Of a stretch of DNA of 35,446 nt, positions 15,535-23,990 are shown one piece after another (positions within the stretch are counted from its first letter, which is position 1; the number at the start of each line of letters is the position of its first letter). Position numbers and translations under genes: made by a program. The stretch is from Leptolinea sp. UBA4782 (GTDB lineage Bacteria; Chloroflexota; Anaerolineae; Anaerolineales; Anaerolineaceae). Under the pieces are notes generated by a model. That model searched no databases and was not told where the DNA came from. It saw nothing but the letters and a program-made list of their open reading frames with translations. The DNA lies in contig DHHC01000047.1 of the NCBI GenBank assembly GCA_002403095.1, forward strand, positions 1-35,446. The letters are read 5' to 3'.

Positions 15535-17010
15535 ATGAAAACAAATTCATTTAAAAATGGGGCTTTAAACAATAAAGCTTTCGATGTTGGGCTGGATGTT
15601 GCTATGAGAATATCTCCCTTACTTTCAAAGTCAGCAGCATTACGGCATGGTGTATTGCAGACGGGGAAATTTGTTGCTTCCCGCATTAGCCCTGCCAACC
15701 CATTATTATCCTCTCTTTCCCCTGGCGTGTTGACCGATCGAGCATTATTTGGAGAAGCGTTCATAAATACCTTCGATCGTATACTTGCTCGCAGGTTATC
15801 TGAGGCAACATTGCGATCCATCGCTCACAACTTGATTCATGGAGCCCTGGTTGAGGGAGGAGATCAATCGGCGATGGCCCGCTTTTCAAAGCAATTTGGA
15901 ATGAATCCTCCAAGCACGTTGACTATTAGTCCTGGGAAAACATGCAATTTGCAATGTACGGGTTGTTATGCCAGCGCTGGACCCGCCGCAGAAAAGTTAG
16001 ATTGGACTACTTTTGACCGTATCATCACTGAAGCGAAAACGCTTTGGGGTGTACGGTTCCTGGTCATCAGCGGCGGAGAACCGTTAGCTTACCGATCAGA
16101 AGGAAAAGGACTGCTGGATGCGGCAGAAAAGCATCCGGATGTATTGTTCATGTTCTACACCAATGGCACCTTGATTGATGAAAAAACAGCCCAGCGAATG
16201 GCTGATTTAGGAAATGTGACACCGGCTATTTCAGTCGAAGGATGGCGTGGTCGAACCGATGAACGGCGTGGCGTAGGCGTATTTGATAAAATTCTGGCAG
16301 CCATGGAGCGCTTGCGCAACGCCGGAGTGTTTTTTGGCATTTCATTGACTGCCACCAGTCACAATGCCGAAGAAATATTATCAGATGAGTTCATTGATTA
16401 CTTTTTTGAACAACAGGGAGCGTTTTACGGTTGGATCTTCCAATACATGCCCATCGGTCGTTCATTTACCCTGGATCTGATGCCGACCCCCGAGCAACGG
16501 CTTTGGATGTGGAAGCGCTCATGGGAGATCGTAAAAAAACGCAAAATTTTCCTGGCTGACTTCTGGAATCACGGCACACTCTCCAATGGATGTATCGCCG
16601 GTGGTCGTGCATTTGGCGGAGGATACATGTATATCGATTGGAACGGCCATGTATCGCCCTGCGTTTTTGTACCCTACTCACCGGTCAATGTCAAGGATAT
16701 TTACGCAACGGGGGGCACGTTAAACGATATCTGGGCAAATCCTTTTTTTGCAGACATACGCGGTTGGCAGGAAAGTTATATGCAAAGCAAAGGTAACTGG
16801 CTGGCTCCATGCTTAAATCGAGATCACCATGGTGCCTTAAGCCAGTTAATCGCCAAGCATGAGCCAGAGCCCATTGATGAAAGCGCCCGTGAAGCATTGC
16901 TTGATCCTGGTTATGGAAAAGGATTGGAACACTACGGTGAGCGTTATGATGAATTATCCGGACTCATCTGGCGCGAACAATACTTACATGATCAACCTCA
17001 ACAGGATTAA
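15535..17010 (+). CDS. Radical SAM/SPASM-like enzyme of unknown substrate
   Basis: A 491 aa protein. Residues 1-125 are a helical N-terminal extension with no recognised domain. The radical SAM motif CNLQCTGC (Cys137, Cys141, Cys144) is followed by the GGEP-type SAM contact (FLVISGGEPLAY) near residue 180. A Cys-containing C-terminal region (Cys353 in NGCIAGG, Cys376 in VSPCVF, Cys426 in APCLNRDHH) looks like a SPASM or twitch auxiliary cluster site. SD GGAGG lies 6 nt before the ATG. Its stop is 1 nt before the cis-prenyltransferase ATG, so the two are coupled. SPASM enzymes often modify peptides, but no precursor peptide is evident, and the lipid neighbours suggest a lipid or prenyl substrate instead. 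Fold call firm, reaction unknown. Confidence 0.88.
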   Translation: MKTNSFKNGALNNKAFDVGLDVAMRISPLLSKSAALRHGVLQTGKFVASRISPANPLLSSLSPGVLTDRALFGEAFINTFDRILARRLSEATLRSIAHNLIHGALVEGGDQSAMARFSKQFGMNPPSTLTISPGKTCNLQCTGCYASAGPAAEKLDWTTFDRIITEAKTLWGVRFLVISGGEPLAYRSEGKGLLDAAEKHPDVLFMFYTNGTLIDEKTAQRMADLGNVTPAISVEGWRGRTDERRGVGVFDKILAAMERLRNAGVFFGISLTATSHNAEEILSDEFIDYFFEQQGAFYGWIFQYMPIGRSFTLDLMPTPEQRLWMWKRSWEIVKKRKIFLADFWNHGTLSNGCIAGGRAFGGGYMYIDWNGHVSPCVFVPYSPVNVKDIYATGGTLNDIWANPFFADIRGWQESYMQSKGNWLAPCLNRDHHGALSQLIAKHEPEPIDESAREALLDPGYGKGLEHYGERYDELSGLIWREQYLHDQPQQD

Positions 17011-17011
17011 C

Positions 17012-17734
17012 ATGACAAAAGGTCTTGATCAAACGATTATTCCCCGTCATCTAGGTATCATCATGGATGGCAATGGCCGCTGGGCGAAGCAACGCGGGTT
17101 ACCTCGGGTAGCCGGGCATCAAGCTGGCGTGCAGGCAGTCCGAAAAACCGTTGAATCCTGCATTGAATTCGGGATCCAGATATTGACGATATATACCTTT
17201 TCTACTGAAAATTGGTGCCGCCCAAAGGGAGAAGTTGACTTTCTGATGCGTCTAGCCAAAGAGTACGTAATGCGGGAACTCCCTTCTTTACAACGCAATG
17301 GGGTTCGCTTGAAGCTTATGGGCCGCCGGGAAGGACTTCCAACCACATTAATAGAGGCTTTGGATAAAGCAATTCACCAAACACAAGAGAACTCACGTTT
17401 GATCTTGAATCTAGCCCTTAATTATGGTGGACGAGTAGAAATTGTTGATGCCATGAAAGCAATTGTTATGGATCATCAAATGGGCAATCTGGAGGGTTCT
17501 GAAATCGATGAAACAACCTTTTCACATTATCTCTACTGTCCAAATATACCAGATGCCGATTTAATCGTTCGTACGGGCGGAGAATGGCGGTTGAGCAACT
17601 TTCTCCTTTGGCGGTCAGCGAATGCTGTTTTCTGGACAATACCAGTCCTCTGGCCGGATTTTCAACGGGAGCATCTTCAAGAGGCGATAAAAATCTTTAA
17701 CGAGCAAATTTCAGAATCACATGTGGATACATAG
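17012..17734 (+). CDS. uppS: Isoprenyl transferase (cis-prenyltransferase, UppS-like)
   Basis: Condenses isopentenyl diphosphate onto allylic diphosphates to make cis-polyprenyl diphosphate such as undecaprenyl-PP, the carrier for cell-wall and glycan building. 240 aa, standard size. Motifs: GIIMDGNGRWAKQRGLPRVAGHQAG with catalytic Asp19, then TIYTFSTENWCRPKGEV, and the C-terminal RTGGEWRLSNFLLWRSANAVFW, which departs from the usual RTSGEQRLSNFLLWQ. ATG 17012 is chosen over upstream in-frame ATGs inside the radical SAM gene because it starts the conserved region and follows that stop by 1 nt. The variant motif and location in an accessory island suggest a specialised paralogue rather than the housekeeping enzyme. 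Confidence 0.93.
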   Translation: MTKGLDQTIIPRHLGIIMDGNGRWAKQRGLPRVAGHQAGVQAVRKTVESCIEFGIQILTIYTFSTENWCRPKGEVDFLMRLAKEYVMRELPSLQRNGVRLKLMGRREGLPTTLIEALDKAIHQTQENSRLILNLALNYGGRVEIVDAMKAIVMDHQMGNLEGSEIDETTFSHYLYCPNIPDADLIVRTGGEWRLSNFLLWRSANAVFWTIPVLWPDFQREHLQEAIKIFNEQISESHVDT

Positions 17735-17783
17735 TGCATTTGCTCGGTTCAACCCCAAATTACTCAAGGATAAAAAGAAAATT

Positions 17784-18635
17784 ATGCCAAAAGTTGCAAT
17801 TATTACCGATACAGATAGCAGCCTGCCTCCACAAGTCGCGGCAAAATCAGGGATCTACCAGGTGCCCATTAGCATCCATTTCGATGGGAAATCCTATTCC
17901 ACCGGGCTGGATATCAATGACCGCCTATTGTTCAATGAAGTAGATCACCTCAACCGTCTGCCCACCACTTCAGCACCCAACCCAACAGATTACATCAAGG
18001 CTTACGAAACTGCATTTAAGCAAGGAGCAGAAGAGATCGTTTGTGTTTGCGTTTCAAGCAAGATCAGCGCCACTTACAGCTCTGCCTTGACTGCCCGTGA
18101 AAATTTTCCTGAGCGTGGGATCAGGGTAGTTGATTCATTAAACCTGACGATGGCCCAAGGATTCATGGCCCTGGCGGCCGCAGAAGCAGCTTCAAAAAAT
18201 GCAAGCTCTGCTGAAATTGTGACGCTTGTGGAAGAAACTGGCAAAAAAATTCATACCTTTGTTATGCTGCCCACTCTGAAATATCTGGCGCTCGGCGGTC
18301 GGGTGGACAAGAAGATTGCCATGCTTGCAGATACCATTAACATAAAGCCCATCCTAACCGTAAGGGATGGGAAATTAGATCTATTCGAAAAAGTTCGCAC
18401 GCATAAAAAAGCGGTGGAACGCTTATTGGCGCTGGTTGCCAATGTTGTCCAGGATAAAAATATTGTCCGTTTGGCCGTGATTCATGTCAATGAAGAAAAA
18501 AGGGCAACGGAGATGGAAAGTCTCTTAAGAAATGCTTTTTCCTGTCCAACAAAGATAACGATTACTGAGCTTACCCCAGGTCTCTCAGTCCATACAGGCT
18601 CAGGGGTAGTTGGAATTGTTGTCCAGACTTCATAA
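17784..18635 (+). CDS. DegV family fatty-acid-binding protein, second copy
   Basis: 283 aa, the same length as the first DegV, with IITDTDSSLPPQ, RLPTTSAPNPTDY, VSSKISATYSSA, KYLALGGRV, NIKPIL and SVHTGSGVVG. An upstream in-frame ATG at 17721 overlaps the prenyltransferase gene and adds an unconserved stretch, so 17784 is preferred; an AAGGA lies 13 nt before it, a weak spacing. The two DegV proteins differ clearly through their length, so this is an old duplication or separate recruitment, consistent with the different acyl selectivities known for FakB paralogues. Confidence 0.92.
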   Translation: MPKVAIITDTDSSLPPQVAAKSGIYQVPISIHFDGKSYSTGLDINDRLLFNEVDHLNRLPTTSAPNPTDYIKAYETAFKQGAEEIVCVCVSSKISATYSSALTARENFPERGIRVVDSLNLTMAQGFMALAAAEAASKNASSAEIVTLVEETGKKIHTFVMLPTLKYLALGGRVDKKIAMLADTINIKPILTVRDGKLDLFEKVRTHKKAVERLLALVANVVQDKNIVRLAVIHVNEEKRATEMESLLRNAFSCPTKITITELTPGLSVHTGSGVVGIVVQTS

Positions 18636-18693
18636 TGATGAGCGTTTACAATTCGGGCTTTCATTGAATTATTTACAAAAATGAAGAAGGTTT

Positions 18694-19650
18694 ATGCTAA
18701 GCAAATTTCAGAATAATAAATTAATTCGCAGACCCTCTGTTGGCTTGGTATTAAGTGGCGGAGGAGCGCGGGGATTGGCACATATTGGTGTGTTGAGAGT
18801 GTTGGAGCGAGAAGGTATTCCGGTAGATATTCTCGCTGGAGCAAGCATGGGGGGGGTTATTGCAGCTGGTTATGCCGCCGGCATGACTTCTGACGACCTA
18901 GAGCAAAAGTCGTTGACTGCAACGCGTGCACGTAACATGCTGAGTCTGGCTGACCCTGGCCTGCCGAATGGTGGTTTAGTTCGGGGTCAACGGCTGCTGG
19001 CTTTTTTTAATCAAGAATTCGGAGAGAAAACATTTTCAGACTTGTTTCTGCCATTAGCCTTGGTGGCGGTGGATTTGAAATCCCATCACGAAGTTATATT
19101 GTGTGAGGGGTCCGTGGCATCAGCATTACGAGCCACCACTTCACTACCTGGGATATTTATGCCAATGGACATAAATGGTCGGCGGCTTGTCGATGGTGGT
19201 TTACTGAACAATCTACCCATCGATGTAGTCAAAAGTATGGGAGCAGAGGTAGTTATTGCTGTCGATATCGGACTTACCAGCAATGAAGGCATAGGCCAAT
19301 GGATTGGAAACCATCGCTGGATTCCGAATGGTATCTCTAATACGCTTGAGGTTTTTGATGATTGTCTCTATGCACTAAGAATTACAGAACAGGAGAGAAA
19401 ATTAAAACAGTTTCCACCAGATGTGCTTATTTGTCCTGATCTTCCCAAGAATGTCAATTCGATTGTAGGATACTCCAGGGTGGAAGAGTTGGTGGCAGCG
19501 GGCGAACGTGCTGCCGAAGTACTTATCTCCAAAATCAAGGCTCTCTTGCGTCCACGTTGGCATTGGCTTCAGGCTAAAGGCGTAGATCATCTTGATGGAA
19601 GCCTTACATTGCCATCATTAGCTGGAACAATGACAGTCCAAAAAGATTAA
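18694..19650 (+). CDS. Patatin-like phospholipase (RssA-type)
   Basis: Ser-Asp dyad lipid acyl hydrolase that would release fatty acids from phospholipids. 318 aa. The oxyanion-hole motif LSGGGARGLAHIGVL is near residue 15, the nucleophile elbow GASMGG has Ser51, and the second catalytic residue is Asp167 in VDGGLLNNLP. No signal peptide, so it is cytoplasmic. SD AAGAAGG lies 4 nt before the ATG, 58 bp after DegV. A phospholipase next to two fatty-acid-binding proteins makes a sensible release-and-capture pair (inference). Confidence 0.92.
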   Translation: MLSKFQNNKLIRRPSVGLVLSGGGARGLAHIGVLRVLEREGIPVDILAGASMGGVIAAGYAAGMTSDDLEQKSLTATRARNMLSLADPGLPNGGLVRGQRLLAFFNQEFGEKTFSDLFLPLALVAVDLKSHHEVILCEGSVASALRATTSLPGIFMPMDINGRRLVDGGLLNNLPIDVVKSMGAEVVIAVDIGLTSNEGIGQWIGNHRWIPNGISNTLEVFDDCLYALRITEQERKLKQFPPDVLICPDLPKNVNSIVGYSRVEELVAAGERAAEVLISKIKALLRPRWHWLQAKGVDHLDGSLTLPSLAGTMTVQKD

Positions 19651-19694
19651 TGCAATTCTAAAAAGGAAATGCAACCAGAAATCGATAGGTAAGC

Positions 19695-19708
19695 AGGATC
19701 GTGATCCT
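19695..19708. promoter_or_regulatory. Palindrome covering the glycosyltransferase SD
   Basis: AGGATC-GT-GATCCT, a perfect 6 bp inverted repeat directly before the ATG at 19709. It contains the only SD-like sequence (AGGA), so folding could limit translation; the 2-base loop makes the hairpin marginal. Confidence 0.3.
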
Positions 19709-20518
19709 ATGCAAAATAATAAAAAACTAACGATAAGCGTCATTACATGCACCAATAACAGCGCAAAATACTTGAGAAAAGCGTTGGAAAGCATCGAGAA
19801 TCAAACTTATACGGCTATCGAACATATTATTAATGATTCAAATTCTACTGATGCGTCTTTAGAGATCATTCAAGAATATATTGATCGAAATAAAGATCGA
19901 TACACAATCAAGTTTATCCAATCAGAACCAAAGGGTGTGGGGAACGCATTAAACGTTGCAACCAGAGAAGCCACGGGGGAAATTGTTCATTATTTACATT
20001 CAGATGATTATTATTTGAATAATGACTCGTTGGAAAAAGTGGTAGCCAGCTTTACTGAAAACCCCAATCTTGTGTGGCTCACAGGAAACTTCTTAATCGA
20101 ATTCGCAGGAAGAAAACTGGTCATTCCACAAACACATTTACTGCGTATGAATCCAGAAACAGCCCTCTCTGTCATGAATTTCATCTCCCATGAAAATACA
20201 TTTATGAAGCGGGATTTTGTTCAGAGATATGGAGGTTTCAATGAGAGCAAGAATGAGGTTGTGGAATATAGTCTATGGCTTAACCTGTTAAAAGACCATC
20301 GTCCGCTCATCATTGATGATGTGTATACCGTTTTCATTATCCATAAAGGGAGTACTTCAACAGGTAGTTTCTTAAAATTCTATAGGGCAGTCATGAGAGC
20401 ATTTAGAACTCAGAGAAAAGAAAAAGTTTTTCCATTAATTGGATACTATGCCGATAAAAGCGTATACCTCTGGACTAAATCAATTCTGAAGAAAGCAACG
20501 AAATTCACCATGATTTGA
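19709..20518 (+). CDS. Glycosyltransferase family 2
   Basis: Cytoplasmic or membrane-associated sugar transferase using a nucleotide-sugar donor. 269 aa GT-A fold: ISVITCTNNSAKYLRKALESI at the N-terminus, HIINDSNSTD, the metal-binding HSDD near residue 96, and acceptor-side sequence SHENTFMKRDFVQRYGGFNES near 150-170. No transmembrane segment. It is the last gene before the right repeat and is more AT-rich than the genes before it. It may belong functionally with the sugar/polymer genes to its right or use the polyprenyl carrier made by the nearby UppS-like enzyme; the sugar and acceptor cannot be read from sequence. Confidence 0.9.
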   Translation: MQNNKKLTISVITCTNNSAKYLRKALESIENQTYTAIEHIINDSNSTDASLEIIQEYIDRNKDRYTIKFIQSEPKGVGNALNVATREATGEIVHYLHSDDYYLNNDSLEKVVASFTENPNLVWLTGNFLIEFAGRKLVIPQTHLLRMNPETALSVMNFISHENTFMKRDFVQRYGGFNESKNEVVEYSLWLNLLKDHRPLIIDDVYTVFIIHKGSTSTGSFLKFYRAVMRAFRTQRKEKVFPLIGYYADKSVYLWTKSILKKATKFTMI

Positions 20519-20555
20519 GCAATCTTGAATAATGATTAAAACGAGATAGAAAACA

Positions 20556-20662
20556 TTTTATAGAAGCTGATCACAATAAGCAAAGACGTAAAGAAATAGT
20601 AAGATCAAATGTCTCTTTAGTACATCTATCTACTCATTTGACGTAGTTGAATTTGTGTTTGA
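20556..20662 (+). repeat. Right 107 bp direct repeat of the island
   Basis: Partner of 12942-13048 (differences at 20585 and 20644). It overlaps the final ten or so codons and the stop of the sulfatase-fold gene on the minus strand, so this copy is likely the original context and the left one the duplicate. Confidence 0.95.
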
Positions 20663-22273
20663 CGATTCAGTTACATCAATATAATCGAATGGTCGATTGT
20701 ATGGAGATGCATAAGTTTTATTTTCCAGCATCTCATAGGAAGTACCAAAGTATTGATTGAAAATGAAGCGAAAAGTGTTTACCGGGGTGAGGTCAGCAGG
20801 GATGGAAGCTGGATCAACTCCAGGCAGATAGAGAGCATTAAGAATATGCATGCGTTCAAAATGATTCGAATAGGTTGGATTGGCATGTGATACATTGAGA
20901 CCCGGCCCATGGTCACCCATTAGAATGATAATCGGGTAAGGACTTGAATTCTTTAGTATTGACCTGACAGTGTTTAAGACTTCTCCGGAGATAAATTTTG
21001 CTTGATTTCTATACCCATCTAAGTAAAATTCACTTGACGTAATATTGACCAGGGCTTCGGCATCATAATCACTGTAATTCATCTTTGGGATCTGATAATC
21101 ACCATTTTCAGTAAACATAAATGGTGGATGAGGACAGTAAATGTGAGCAAAAACGAATTTTGGAGATGAGTACCTAGATAGATTCTCCAAGGAATGAAGG
21201 GTACCAATTATTGAATTTTTACGGTTTTCGTAAAGTAGGTTGTTTAACAGGGGAAATATAATGGTTTTTCTTAGAATCAACTTATCCAGTTCCGTGAATT
21301 GATATCCTGAAGGAATTGTAACATTTACATCTATGTCTCTTGTGTAAGGAAATCCATATGCAAAACTCATTTTAGTGTAACCAGTGGATTCAAGTTGCTT
21401 CATTACTAAATTTGATTCGATCATTTCAATTAATGGACGTGTATCTATAGAACTTAAATTTTCAGAAGATAGCTCAGATACATAGTCCATGTTTAGCAAA
21501 GCGCTGAATACCAATCTTGTTTGACTATAGTTAGTTTTTGCTTCAGGTATTATTGCAAACCCCAATTTGCTTAGCTCCTTTGTTAAAGGTGTATTATCGT
21601 ACTCGTAGATTTCTTTCAATACTTCTGTTGATCCGTATCCATCTAAAATAATCAAATAAATATCAGGGGGTATATTTGGATTTGTTATTGAAGGTTGATA
21701 ATTATCTGAGAGATAACTCTTCCATTCTTTTCTAAATTCAACCATAGAATTTAATTGCGGTCTCTTTATGGCATACATTCCAATGATTGTGGCAAACAAG
21801 ATAAGTGAAAGAGTATTAAGGAATACTGAAATTATGCCTTTGAACCATGTGATTTTTCTTAGTGCAATAACAACTGCTATTAAGGATCCAATTAAAATGA
21901 TTATAGAAACGATAAAGCTAATCCATAAGGCATTTTCGAATGAATTGGAATTGTTAGATTCAAATTGATTTAAGGATGGAAATAATGATGAAATTGATGA
22001 ATAAGAAAAGAAAATGATAATTCCTATTGACGTGATTACAGCTGTGGCTGTTAAATCATGAATAAATCTGTTTATTAGAAAAAACAATGTAGTAACCAGG
22101 AAAAGGCAAAGCAATTCTGGTATAAGGAACATTTTAAATTTCAATTGTTGAATATTGACAATATATTGGTAAGCAAGATAGTAAGAAATGATTATCCATG
22201 GATGGTAATAAGCCAATCTAAGATTAAATTTGCTTGATGAACCGGTCATTAACGAAAAAATCTTCATCTTCAT
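20630..22273 (-). CDS. Membrane-anchored sulfatase/alkaline-phosphatase-fold protein
   Basis: 547 aa. The N-terminal 170 residues hold about five hydrophobic helices; the rest is an extracytoplasmic domain of the sulfatase superfamily. It shows DIYLIILDGYGSTEVL (metal-binding Asp with the nucleophile region), FVFAHIYCPHPPFMF and MGDHGPGLN, the same layout as lipoteichoic-acid synthase and phosphoethanolamine/phosphoglycerol transferases. It probably transfers or hydrolyses a phospho-substituent on a surface glycan or lipid. ATG at 22273; a second ATG two codons on is possible. Strongly AT-rich. It ends inside the right repeat (TAG 20630-20632), with a Ser/Thr/Asn tail. It follows the GT-C gene by 3 bp. 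Confidence 0.82.
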   Translation of the reverse strand: MKMKIFSLMTGSSSKFNLRLAYYHPWIIISYYLAYQYIVNIQQLKFKMFLIPELLCLFLVTTLFFLINRFIHDLTATAVITSIGIIIFFSYSSISSLFPSLNQFESNNSNSFENALWISFIVSIIILIGSLIAVVIALRKITWFKGIISVFLNTLSLILFATIIGMYAIKRPQLNSMVEFRKEWKSYLSDNYQPSITNPNIPPDIYLIILDGYGSTEVLKEIYEYDNTPLTKELSKLGFAIIPEAKTNYSQTRLVFSALLNMDYVSELSSENLSSIDTRPLIEMIESNLVMKQLESTGYTKMSFAYGFPYTRDIDVNVTIPSGYQFTELDKLILRKTIIFPLLNNLLYENRKNSIIGTLHSLENLSRYSSPKFVFAHIYCPHPPFMFTENGDYQIPKMNYSDYDAEALVNITSSEFYLDGYRNQAKFISGEVLNTVRSILKNSSPYPIIILMGDHGPGLNVSHANPTYSNHFERMHILNALYLPGVDPASIPADLTPVNTFRFIFNQYFGTSYEMLENKTYASPYNRPFDYIDVTESSNTNSTTSNE

Positions 22274-22276
22274 TTA

Positions 22277-23899
22277 CTAATTTTCTGGGTTATAACTAAG
22301 AATAACAACTTCAGGATTTCTATAAACAACCTGGTATATATTACTTGATAAGGCATTTTCCAGTATTAGGTTTGGGCAGATAGCACTCTCCGCGACACAG
22401 GTATTTATCGAGAAAAAGTAGTAATCAACCGCTACTTCTTCTTCGAGTAAAACATTCTCCACACAAGAAAAGCTATCTTTCAAACAAGAATTGATGTTAT
22501 CGTAGAAATCACCTGAAAGTTTATGACCATTTCTTGGTATCCACTCACTTCCCTGGACTGTTGAAACGCTTTTTCTATTGGTTAATGCGGGGAACCACTC
22601 GGAAATCTGATCTGTTTCCCAGTTGAGTGAAGAAGTTAATACTAAAAACGTGTTATCTGGTTTCGTATTTTGCGTTATCCATTTAAAAGCAGCTAACTCA
22701 TTTTGAGATATCTTTTGTGTCGGGCTGATTTCATCATAATACTGGAAATAGGCTAATAAAAATAATTGGAAAACAAAAAAAGCGCTAACAAGTAGAATGT
22801 GTTGTTTCTTCCCATCTGTGATTTTACTTTTTATTTGTTTACAGTCCAGTTGATGACCAAAGGTATGTTCTGTACCTGCCCCGTTTCTTAATGCTGGGAT
22901 GATTATCTCCTCAATTGCAACCGCAGCCAGGATTGATACCACAATCAATATGCTTCGGTTGACACTGCGTGGATCCAGGAAGAGAATGACAAAAAACCAG
23001 GTTACAAAGCAGTACTGGCGCTGCGTTACCCTGTAGAATAAACCAATAAGCGCTAACGCAGCGATAACCGTGAAAACATATTCTTCCGTGAAATTAAAAA
23101 GGATCAGGTTGAACACCTGCTTGATCATGTCAAATCCCCCCGTTCCGAACCCTGCCAGGAAAGGTGAAACTCCGTGTTTAGAAAACACTGTGATTAAATA
23201 AGGTGATATAACCAAAATGCAGCCCAAATAATAGATCGCAAGGTCACGGATCGCACGCTTAAGAGGGGTTTGCTTATAATAGAACCACAAGGCAAATAGC
23301 GATATGCAAAGCACCCAGAAGATCTCCAGGTGGGATAACCCGGTGATACCTCCAAGTAAAATGGCATAAATCAGGTTTTTTTTCTTACTGTTTTCCAAAT
23401 AAGTTACAAAAAAATACAAGCTGGCAAATGAAGCAGTATAAGCTATTGAACGAGTAACACCCCCACCCATGATTAACCATTTAAATGAAGGTAAACATAC
23501 CGTCCAGAGTGCAGTTGCTAGTAATGCTGAGGAATCCTTTTTCAGCAGACTCTTTGTCAACAGGTATACAACTGGAATTGCCAGCAGGTTTGAGATAAAA
23601 GGGAACCAGATAAATACTTGCAACAAATCTACATTAAGGGTTTGGCTTATCAGACCAGTTACGTAAAACCCTAAAGGTGGGTATGCAAAAGGGATATCGT
23701 TCAGGTTATAAGTGGAAAACTCAGGTAATTTGAAATTGTTTCTGATCAGTTCGCGGGTCATTTGGTAAAACAATCCCCCATCATTTAGAGGAAACTCTGC
23801 ACCACTTATGTATCTGAAGCGTAGGAAAAAACCTGCCAGGAAAATGATAGATAGAATTAAGATATTTCTTTTCCGGGGATTCTTAAATAAATGACTCAT
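22277..23899 (-). CDS. GT-C type membrane glycosyltransferase (ArnT/PMT-like, GT39/GT83)
   Basis: 540 aa with roughly ten hydrophobic helices and a soluble C-terminal domain. GT-C hallmarks: first-loop acid region (RFRYISGAEFPLNDGGLFYQM), then AYPPLGFYVTGL after the second loop. Such enzymes use polyprenyl-phosphate sugars on the outer face of the membrane. The C-terminal part has four cysteines (SCLKDSFSC, TCVAESAIC) that could form disulfides outside the cell. First gene of a two-gene AT-rich minus operon with the sulfatase-fold protein. It is 91 bp from the transglycosylase stop; that gap shows nothing clear. Confidence 0.8.
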   Translation of the reverse strand: MSHLFKNPRKRNILILSIIFLAGFFLRFRYISGAEFPLNDGGLFYQMTRELIRNNFKLPEFSTYNLNDIPFAYPPLGFYVTGLISQTLNVDLLQVFIWFPFISNLLAIPVVYLLTKSLLKKDSSALLATALWTVCLPSFKWLIMGGGVTRSIAYTASFASLYFFVTYLENSKKKNLIYAILLGGITGLSHLEIFWVLCISLFALWFYYKQTPLKRAIRDLAIYYLGCILVISPYLITVFSKHGVSPFLAGFGTGGFDMIKQVFNLILFNFTEEYVFTVIAALALIGLFYRVTQRQYCFVTWFFVILFLDPRSVNRSILIVVSILAAVAIEEIIIPALRNGAGTEHTFGHQLDCKQIKSKITDGKKQHILLVSAFFVFQLFLLAYFQYYDEISPTQKISQNELAAFKWITQNTKPDNTFLVLTSSLNWETDQISEWFPALTNRKSVSTVQGSEWIPRNGHKLSGDFYDNINSCLKDSFSCVENVLLEEEVAVDYYFFSINTCVAESAICPNLILENALSSNIYQVVYRNPEVVILSYNPEN

Positions 23900-23990
23900 C
23901 TACTTCACCAGGGGACACCAAGAAGTTAATGTTAATTAGTTTACATCAAATGAATTAATCTATCTGAAGATCTTAAGCAACATGAATCCG

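Larger units (their letters stand above)
12942..20662. mobile_element. 7.6 kb accessory island bounded by direct repeats
   Basis: Segment between two near-identical 107 bp direct repeats. It holds a regulator, two DegV genes, a phasin-like gene, small ORFs, a radical SAM gene, a cis-prenyltransferase, a patatin and a glycosyltransferase, all on the plus strand. Base use is visibly more AT-rich than the cfa/reductase pair on the left and the transglycosylase further right. No integrase, transposase or resolvase is visible, so mobility would depend on recombination across the repeats or on factors elsewhere. The mobile label is inference. Confidence 0.5.

Noticed and set aside
12942..20662. Prophage or integrative element interpretation with phage genes
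   Set aside because: No integrase, structural, replication or conjugation genes are present; only the flanking repeats suggest insertion.
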